A DNA stretch of 64,000 nucleotides from Microbacterium yannicii PS01 (GTDB taxonomy: Bacteria; Actinomycetota; Actinomycetes; Actinomycetales; Microbacteriaceae): assembly GCF_000304335.1 (NCBI RefSeq), contig NZ_CAJF01000017.1, forward strand, positions 1 to 64,000. The letters are read 5' to 3'. The notes beneath the pieces are model-generated. The model had not been told where the DNA came from. It saw only the letters and a list, made by a program, of their open reading frames with translations, and ran no database searches. Position 1 is the first letter of the stretch. Every line of letters starts with the position of its first letter. Of this stretch, positions 59,112 to 64,000 are shown in pieces. The position numbers were made by a program, and so were the translations under genes.

Positions 59112-60341
59112 ATGGCTCCATCGTCGTCGACGACTCCGCCGCGCTCCGCGTCGCGCACGACGTCGGTCGCAATGCTCATCGCCGCGGTGTGCCTGGTCGC
59201 CGCGAACATGCGGCCCGCGATCACCGGCCTCGGTCCGCTCCTCGATCAGATCGGCGCCGACACCGGCCTGTCGGTCGCGGTTCTCGGCGTGCTCGCCGCG
59301 GTGCCACTCATCGCGTGGGCGCTGTTCTCGCCGCTCGCGCATGCGGCGAGCCGCCGGTTCGGACAGCCGCGCGTGCTGCTCGGGTCGCTGCTCGTGCTCC
59401 TGGTCGGCACCGTCGTGCGCTCCCTGCCCGGCCCCGTGGTGAGTCTCTGGATCGGCACCGCGGTGATCGGACTCGGCATCGCGCTCATCAACGTGCTCAT
59501 GCCCGCCGTCGTCAAGCGCGAGTTCGCCGGCCACGTGCGCGGGGTCACCGCCCTCTACACGGCGCTGCTGGCCGGGTTCGGAGCGATCTCGTCAGGCGTC
59601 GTCGTTCCGATCTCGCACATCGACCTCGGCGGCGACCCCGCGGGATGGCGCTTCGCCCTGCTCGTGACGGGCGCCATCCTGCTGCCCTTCGCGATCGTCG
59701 CCTGGTGGTGGGCGCATCGAGGTGCGCGCCGTGCCCACGTCCGCGCCGCGTCGCAGCACGGCCGCACCGGCATCTGGGCCGACCCCGTCGCGTGGCTGGT
59801 GGCCGCGTACATGGGGCTGCAGGCATCGATGTTCTACATGCTCGTGACGTGGCTCGCGGCGATCTCGATGTCGACCGGCCGGTCGGAGGTGGTCGCCGGC
59901 ATCGACGTCATGATCTTCCAGCTCTTCTCGCTGGCCGGCTGCCTGCTGCTTCCCCTGCTGCTTCGCGGCCGGGTGGAGCGGCTCGTGCCCGCGCTCATCC
60001 CGTCGCTGGCGATCCTCGGCGTCATCGGGCTCATGCTGGCGCCGAGCGGGATCGTCTTCTGGGCCTCGCTGATCGGCCTGTCGTCGGGGGCGACCCTCGG
60101 CATGTCGCTCACGCTCATGGCGCAGCGCGCACGCGACCACGACGCCTCGGCCGCGCTGTCGGGCATGTCGCAGTCGGTCGGGTACGTCATCGCGGCGATC
60201 GGACCGGTCGCCTTCGGCTGGCTCCACACCCTCACGGGCGGATGGATCGCACCGCTGTCGCTCCTTCTCGGGGTCCTCGTGCTGCTCACGCTCGTCGGCG
60301 TCTTCGCCGGTCGCGAGCGCTTCGTCCTCGACCGCCGATAG
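59112..60341 (+). CDS. CynX/NimT-type MFS transporter
   Basis: Membrane carrier of 409 residues with about twelve hydrophobic segments. The CynX/NimT signature NMRPAITGLGPLLDQIG lies near residue 34, and ASRRFGQPRVLLGSLL near 78 is the motif between helices 2 and 3. ATG 59112 is used; a GTG at 59106 is equally possible. It is 68 bp after pobA on the same strand and may import 4-hydroxybenzoate or a related acid, though family members also carry cyanate or nitroimidazoles. Confidence 0.85.
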   Translation: MAPSSSTTPPRSASRTTSVAMLIAAVCLVAANMRPAITGLGPLLDQIGADTGLSVAVLGVLAAVPLIAWALFSPLAHAASRRFGQPRVLLGSLLVLLVGTVVRSLPGPVVSLWIGTAVIGLGIALINVLMPAVVKREFAGHVRGVTALYTALLAGFGAISSGVVVPISHIDLGGDPAGWRFALLVTGAILLPFAIVAWWWAHRGARRAHVRAASQHGRTGIWADPVAWLVAAYMGLQASMFYMLVTWLAAISMSTGRSEVVAGIDVMIFQLFSLAGCLLLPLLLRGRVERLVPALIPSLAILGVIGLMLAPSGIVFWASLIGLSSGATLGMSLTLMAQRARDHDASAALSGMSQSVGYVIAAIGPVAFGWLHTLTGGWIAPLSLLLGVLVLLTLVGVFAGRERFVLDRR

Positions 60342-60342
60342 C

Positions 60343-60780
60343 CGGGAACGGATGCCGTGCCCCGCTGCGCCCTCGCGGGGCAGTCTCTGCGGCCACGTCC
60401 CGGCGATGCCCGCAAGGACTGCCCCTCGAACGGACAGGCATCCACCGCCACGCAGCTCCGGGGTCAGCTTCTGCGGCTACCTCCGAGCGAAACCCGCAAG
60501 AACTGCCCCTCGAACGGACAGGCATCCACCGCCACACAGCTCCGGGGTCAGCTTCTGCGGCTGCCTCCGAGCGAAACCCGCAAGAACTGCCCCCCACGGA
60601 CAGGCAGCCGGGAACGGATGCCGCGGCCGCGGCGCCCTCGCGGGGCAGTCTCTGCGGCTCGGACCCCGCGATACCCGCGCGAGCTGCCACCCGAACAGGC
60701 GCGGCATCCGCTTCTCCACGCTCGGGGGACACCTCGCGCAGCAACACCGGGGTCATACCCACGCGAGCTGCCCCCTGAAT
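60343..60780. repeat. Cluster of direct repeats and stem-loops after the CynX-type gene
   Basis: The 493-bp gap 60342-60834 has no gene. A block of about 50 bp (CCGGGAACGGATGCC ... GGGGCAGTCTCTGCGG) occurs at 60343-60393 and again at 60607-60657. Between them an 84-bp unit is present twice in tandem (60426-60509 and 60510-60593). Four hairpins pair GGGGCAG/GGTCAG...CTGCGG with CCGCAAG(A/G)ACTGCCCC (60377-60425, 60460-60509, 60544-60593, 60642-60692). They may act as terminators or are REP-like elements. Confidence 0.75.
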
Positions 60781-60834
60781 GACTCACGCGAGCCGGGGAA
60801 CCTCGGCCCCGGGGAACCTCGGCCCTCGCGAACC

Positions 60835-61293
60835 TCAGTCCTCGGGAAAGGCCAGCGCGCGCAGCAGGTCGGTGAGGGTCTGCCGGTCCTCGTCGGAGAG
60901 CTGGGCGTGCACGCGCTCCTCGGCTGCGCGCGCGGATTCGCGTGCCGCGGAGGCCAGCGCGCGTCCCGCGTCGGTGGCGACCACGACGTTGGCGCGACGG
61001 TCGGCGGGATCGGGCCGGCGCTCGACGAGACCGCGGGTCTGCAGGTCGTCGACGAGGCTCACGACCTGACTCGGGTCGAGCCGCAGGAACTCGGCGAGTT
61101 CGCGCTGCGAAGGGCGCGCCTCGCCGGCGGCGAGCGAGAGCACCGAGTACGAGCGGGCCTTGAGGCCGTGCCCCGAGAGCGCGGCGTTGCCTGCGGCGAG
61201 CGCGATCGCATTGGCACGGGCGAGCAGGAAGCTCAGGTCATCGGTGAGCGCCGAGGCACGGAGGCCGGACTCGGCGGCGGCAGGCTTCGGCAT
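60835..61293 (-). CDS. MarR-family regulator of hydroxycinnamate genes (CouR-like)
   Basis: Regulator of 152 residues, start MPKPAAAESGLRASALTDDL at 61293. The winged helix is clear: GEARPSQRELAEFLRLDPSQVVSLVDDLQTRGLVERRPDPADRR at about 57-100. It is divergent from an SDR/amidohydrolase/MaoC/CoA-ligase operon with a 93-bp shared promoter. This matches the couR-couNOML arrangement of Rhodococcus, where CouR is released by p-coumaroyl-CoA. The MarR family is certain; the CouR role is by context. Confidence 0.85.
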   Translation of the reverse strand: MPKPAAAESGLRASALTDDLSFLLARANAIALAAGNAALSGHGLKARSYSVLSLAAGEARPSQRELAEFLRLDPSQVVSLVDDLQTRGLVERRPDPADRRANVVVATDAGRALASAARESARAAEERVHAQLSDEDRQTLTDLLRALAFPED

Positions 61294-61326
61294 GGCACGA
61301 TCGTAGTCGAGTCCATGGAGGAACGG

Positions 61327-61361
61327 AACGATTGACTTTCTCAACGGTTTGGGTCTGTAAT
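61327..61361 (+). promoter_or_regulatory. Promoter and MarR operator candidate for the coumarate operon
   Basis: TTGACT (61332-61337) and TGTAAT (61356-61361) are 18 bases apart, 25 bases before the SDR start. The inverted repeat AACGATTGA (61327-61335) and TCAACGGTT (61341-61349), matching at seven of nine positions, covers the -35 box. Binding there would block transcription, as expected for the divergent MarR repressor. Confidence 0.55.
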
Positions 61362-61386
61362 GGAGTCAGCAACGAAGGAGTCACGC

Positions 61387-62304
61387 ATGACACTCGAAGG
61401 CAAGGTCGCCATCGTCACCGGCTCGGGCCGCGGTCTGGGTCTGGCCTACGCACAGGAACTCGCCCGCCAAGGCGCCGCCGTCGTCGTCAACGACGTCGAT
61501 GAGGCGACCGCCGCGGACGCGGTCGCATCGATCGAGGCCCTCGGCGGGCGCGCCACCGCGGTGGTCGCTCCGGTCGGACCGACCGAGACGGCGAAGCAGC
61601 TCGTCCAGACCGCGGTCGACACCTACGGGCGGGTCGACATCCTGGTCACCAACGCCGGCGTGCTGCGCGACACGGTGCTGTGGAAGATGAGCGACGACGA
61701 CTTCGACACCGTCATCAACGTGCACCTGCGCGGCACCTTCACGTGCGTGCGCGAGGCCGCCACCTACATGCGCGCCAACGAGATCCCCGGCCGCATCATC
61801 TGCATCGGCTCCCCGACCGGTCAGCGCGGCAACTTCGGCCAGACCAACTACGCCGCCGCCAAGGCCGGCATCGTCGGCATGGTCCGCACCTGGGCGCTCG
61901 AGCTGAAGAAGGCCGGCATCACCGCCAACGCCGTGATCCCCGTCGCCGCGACCGCGATGACCGCGACCGTGCCCTACTTCGCCGCCGCCGTCGAGGCCGA
62001 CGAGAAGGGCGAGCCGATGCCCGCCTTCTTCCGCCACGACCTCGGGTTCGGCACCTCGGACGACGTCGCCGGACTCATCGCCTATCTCGCCTCGGATGCC
62101 GCGGCATCCGTCACCGGTCAGGCCATCGGGATCGGCGGCGATCGCCTGCAGCTGTGGTCGCACCCCGAGGCGGTCGCCACCGCCTACAGCGACGGCGGCT
62201 GGTCGTACGACGACCTGACCACTGGATTCGAGGAGGCTGTCGGCACGCTGCAGACCGTCGGCGAGAAGTTCCCGCCGCTCCCGGAGGACCTTCAGCGCTC
62301 CTGA
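61387..62304 (+). CDS. Short-chain dehydrogenase/reductase (CouN-like hydroxyacyl dehydrogenase)
   Basis: NAD(P)-dependent SDR of 305 residues, start MTLEGKVAIVTGSGRGLGLA at 61387 after AAGGAG. Cofactor site TGSGRGLG at residues 11-18; NNAG-type VTNAGVLRD near 88; catalytic Ser in CIGSPTGQRG and Tyr-x-x-x-Lys in TNYAAAKAG near 157. The length exceeds ordinary FabG and fits 3-hydroxyacyl-CoA dehydrogenases of side-chain degradation. It is the first gene of the operon with amidohydrolase, MaoC hydratase and CoA ligase, suggesting oxidation of the 3-hydroxy-3-arylpropanoyl-CoA. Confidence 0.87.
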   Translation: MTLEGKVAIVTGSGRGLGLAYAQELARQGAAVVVNDVDEATAADAVASIEALGGRATAVVAPVGPTETAKQLVQTAVDTYGRVDILVTNAGVLRDTVLWKMSDDDFDTVINVHLRGTFTCVREAATYMRANEIPGRIICIGSPTGQRGNFGQTNYAAAKAGIVGMVRTWALELKKAGITANAVIPVAATAMTATVPYFAAAVEADEKGEPMPAFFRHDLGFGTSDDVAGLIAYLASDAAASVTGQAIGIGGDRLQLWSHPEAVATAYSDGGWSYDDLTTGFEEAVGTLQTVGEKFPPLPEDLQRS

Positions 62305-62307
62305 ACC

Positions 62308-62353
62308 TGATCGCTGAGCTCGTCGAGGCATCCTTCGACAGGCTCAGGGACCG
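62308..62353. repeat. Dispersed TTCGACAGGCTCAGGGACC repeat, copy 5, as an inverted pair
   Basis: CCTTCGACAGGCTCAGGGAC (62332-62351) is preceded by a degraded inverse unit ATCGCTGAGCTCGTCGAGG (near 62310-62328). Together they form a hairpin in the 69-bp gap between the SDR and amidohydrolase genes. An effect on relative expression is possible but untested. Confidence 0.65.
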
Positions 62354-62373
62354 CCCCGACCCGGAGGACCGGC

Positions 62374-63303
62374 ATGACCCGCTACGAGCCCGCGATCGAC
62401 CTCGATGCGATCGAGGCGATCGATGTGCACGTGCACATCGAGGTGGACGGTCACGGCCACGCGTCGCTTCCGCCCGACCTCGTCGAGGCCGCCTCGAAGT
62501 ACTTCAGCGCCGACGGGCCACGCCCCGATCTCGACTCGATCGCGACGTACTACCGCGAGCGCAGGATGGCCGCCGTCGTTTTCACAGTCGACGCCGAGAC
62601 CCAGCTCGGGCACGCGCCGGTCTCGAGCGCCGAGATCGCCGAAGGCGCCGCGCGCAACAACGACGTGCTGATCCCGTTCGGCTCGGTCGATCCGAACAAG
62701 GCGTCCGCGGTCGACGACGCCCGGCGCCTCATCGAGGATCACGGGGTGCGGGGTTTCAAGTTCCACCCGACGGTGCAGGGATTCGATCCTTCGGACCGTG
62801 CGCACGAACCGCTCTACGCCGTGCTGCAGGACGCGGGCGTGGTCGCCCTCTTCCACACCGGGCAGACCGGCATCGGTGCGGGGCTCCCCGGCGGCCGCGG
62901 CTTCCTGCTCGGCCTGTCGAACCCCATGCTTCTCGACCCGGTCGCGGCGCACTTCCCCGAGCTGCAGATCATCATGGCCCACCCCTCCGTGCCCTGGCAG
63001 GACGAAGCCCTCTCAGTGGCCACCCACAAGCACAACACCTGGATCGACCTGTCGGGCTGGAGCCCCAAGTACTTCCCCGAACAGCTCGTCCGCGCGGCCA
63101 ACTCGTACCTCAAGCGGCGCGTGCTGTTCGGCTCGGACTTCCCGCTGCTGACCCCCGACCGCTGGATGACGGATGCCGCCCGTTCGACAGGTTCAGGGAC
63201 CGCTCTTTTCAAGCCCGAGGTCATGCCCGGCATCCTCAAAGACAACGCGGCCCGGCTTCTCGGACTGGCCGCCTCGACCGCCCACCAAGGAGACACACCA
63301 TGA
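62374..63303 (+). CDS. Amidohydrolase family protein (CouO-like)
   Basis: Metal-dependent TIM-barrel hydrolase of 309 residues. Ligands are HVH at about 18-20 (IDVHVHIEVDGHG), the His in ALFHTGQTG, IIMAHPSVPW, and the Asp in FGSDFPLLTPDRW near 254. In the Rhodococcus cou pathway the amidohydrolase CouO removes the acetyl part from the beta-keto side chain, giving 4-hydroxybenzoate. The same role is likely here from operon order. The segment AARSTGSGTALF near 268 is encoded by a repeat copy. It overlaps the MaoC gene by 4 bp. Confidence 0.85.
   Translation: MTRYEPAIDLDAIEAIDVHVHIEVDGHGHASLPPDLVEAASKYFSADGPRPDLDSIATYYRERRMAAVVFTVDAETQLGHAPVSSAEIAEGAARNNDVLIPFGSVDPNKASAVDDARRLIEDHGVRGFKFHPTVQGFDPSDRAHEPLYAVLQDAGVVALFHTGQTGIGAGLPGGRGFLLGLSNPMLLDPVAAHFPELQIIMAHPSVPWQDEALSVATHKHNTWIDLSGWSPKYFPEQLVRAANSYLKRRVLFGSDFPLLTPDRWMTDAARSTGSGTALFKPEVMPGILKDNAARLLGLAASTAHQGDTP
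63181..63203. repeat. Dispersed TTCGACAGGCTCAGGGACC repeat, copy 6
   Basis: CGTTCGACAGGTTCAGGGAC lies in the 3' part of the amidohydrolase gene and encodes RSTGSGT, close to the peptide from copy 1, with the frame kept. Confidence 0.65.
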
Positions 63304-63752
63304 CCACCACCGTCGCCTACTCCGACGTCGCCGGAATGGCCGGCACCGACCTCGGCTGGTCGGACTGGCTCGAGGTCACGCAGGACCGCGTGAACCTCTT
63401 CGCCGATGCCACCGACGACCACCAGTGGATCCACGTCGACCCCGAGCGTGCGGCATCCGGCCCCTTCGGCGGCGCGATCGCGCACGGGTTCCTCTCGCTC
63501 TCGCTCACCGTGAAGTTCTGGTCGGAGCTGTTCGATGTGACCGACGTCACGACCCGGGTCAACTACGGACTCGACAAGGTGCGCTTCGTCTCGCCCGTGA
63601 AGGTCGGATCCCGCGTGCGCATGAACGCCGTCATCGCCGAGGTGACCGAGGTGCGCGGCGGCTACCAGTTCGCCGTCGACCAGACCATCGAGATCGAGGG
63701 CGCCGACAAGCCCGCGGTCGTGGCGCGGGGCCTGTACCGCTTCTACGCCTGA
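63300..63752 (+). CDS. MaoC-family hydratase (CouM-like)
   Basis: Hot-dog-fold enoyl-CoA hydratase of 150 residues. The hydratase motif is FADATDDHQWIHVDPERAAS near residue 35, with catalytic Asp and His, followed by GPFGGAIAHGFLSLSL. The start overlaps the amidohydrolase stop by 4 bp. In the coumarate route it would add water to p-coumaroyl-CoA before oxidation by the SDR. It is followed after 42 bp by the CoA ligase gene. Confidence 0.9.
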   Translation: MTTTVAYSDVAGMAGTDLGWSDWLEVTQDRVNLFADATDDHQWIHVDPERAASGPFGGAIAHGFLSLSLTVKFWSELFDVTDVTTRVNYGLDKVRFVSPVKVGSRVRMNAVIAEVTEVRGGYQFAVDQTIEIEGADKPAVVARGLYRFYA

Positions 63753-63794
63753 AACCGTCCACCGCCCATTCCTCACGCAGAGGACACCGCAACG

Positions 63795-64000
63795 ATGCAC
63801 CACAAGGGACTGGGTTTCTGGCTCGCCAAGCGGCGCCTGCGCGACCCCGACAAGCCCGCCGTGATCTTCGGCGACGACGTGCTCACCTATGGCGAGTTCG
63901 CGGATGCCGCGGACCGCGTTGCGGCCGTGCTGTGGCATCGCGGCATCCGCAAGGGCGACGCCGTCGCGTACATCGGCGAGAACAGCCCGCAGTTCCTGCA
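63795..64000 (+). CDS. Acyl/aryl-CoA ligase (CouL-like), 5' part only
   Basis: The first 68 residues of an adenylate-forming CoA ligase run off the right edge. MHHKGLGFWLAKRRLRDPDK and AVIFGDDVLTYGEFADAADR, then VLWHRGIRKGDAVAYIGENS, match the N-terminal subdomain of AMP-dependent acyl-CoA synthetases. The ATP motif lies beyond the window. By operon context it would activate p-coumarate or another hydroxycinnamate to its CoA thioester, the first step for the preceding MaoC, SDR and amidohydrolase proteins. Confidence 0.85.
   Translation, partial: MHHKGLGFWLAKRRLRDPDKPAVIFGDDVLTYGEFADAADRVAAVLWHRGIRKGDAVAYIGENSPQFL

Noticed and set aside
60286..60762. Minus-strand frame with repeated SSCGFRSE units over the repeat cluster
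   Set aside because: The apparent protein repeat is only translation of the DNA tandem duplication; several frames are open because the DNA is GC-rich.
60343..60780. CRISPR array
   Set aside because: Repeats are 50-84 bp, few, and without unique spacers of constant length; no cas gene is present.

Overview
The window is very GC-rich (third codon positions almost always G or C), densely packed, and full of 4-base ATGA/GTGA gene overlaps. Lipoprotein transporters, IclR/ROK regulators and the gene families present point to a soil or plant-associated actinobacterium of the Microbacteriaceae, most likely Microbacterium or a close relative. That placement rests on gene style and content; no rRNA or marker gene is present.

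Layout. (1) 1-9.8 kb: a peptide-type ABC transporter cut by the left edge, a GH1 glycosidase, an MFS carrier, a pyranose-oxidase-like GMC oxidase and a DHA2-type exporter. (2) 9.9-16.3 kb: a compact aromatic meta-cleavage cluster (two FAH-family enzymes, ACMSD-type amidohydrolase, FAD monooxygenase, cyclase, extradiol dioxygenase). (3) 16.4-19.6 kb: a Gfo/Idh/MocA dehydrogenase, an unrecognised partner and a divergent ROK regulator. (4) 19.7-35 kb: a locus for C-glycoside cleavage. It holds five modules resembling the alpha (TIM-barrel) and beta (small beta-sheet, DUF6379-like) subunits of C-glycoside deglycosidase (CGD): one pair with a frameshifted alpha gene, two intact pairs and two single-chain beta-alpha fusions. 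With them are a second GMC oxidase, Gfo/Idh and ThuA-like genes, a Hyi-like isomerase and a sugar ABC importer. (5) 35.2-46.1 kb: a LysR regulator and an alpha-galactoside/sugar-phosphorylase operon with its own ABC importer, Gfo/Idh and MDR dehydrogenases and ROK regulator. (6) 46.1-60.3 kb: purU, a cyclodeaminase-family gene, the complete protocatechuate/beta-ketoadipate branch (pcaHGBDC, pcaIJ, pcaF), three IclR regulators, pobA and a CynX-type carrier. (7) 60.8-64 kb: a p-coumarate side-chain operon like couRNOML, cut by the right edge.

How it may work together (inference). Sugars and glycosylated phenolics are imported. GMC or Gfo/Idh enzymes oxidise the sugar at C3, and the CGD modules then break the C-C glycosidic bond. 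The freed flavonoid-type aglycone could lose its A ring through the 10-16 kb meta-cleavage cluster. The resulting p-coumarate would pass through CouLMNO to 4-hydroxybenzoate, then PobA to protocatechuate, then the pca genes to succinyl-CoA and acetyl-CoA. Every step has a candidate gene here. The CGD block, especially the two fusions, is the most novel part.

No tRNA, rRNA, CRISPR array, transposase or phage gene was seen. Several families of short repeats are present. One resembles TTCGACAGGCTCAGGGACC and has entered at least five coding sequences without breaking frame.
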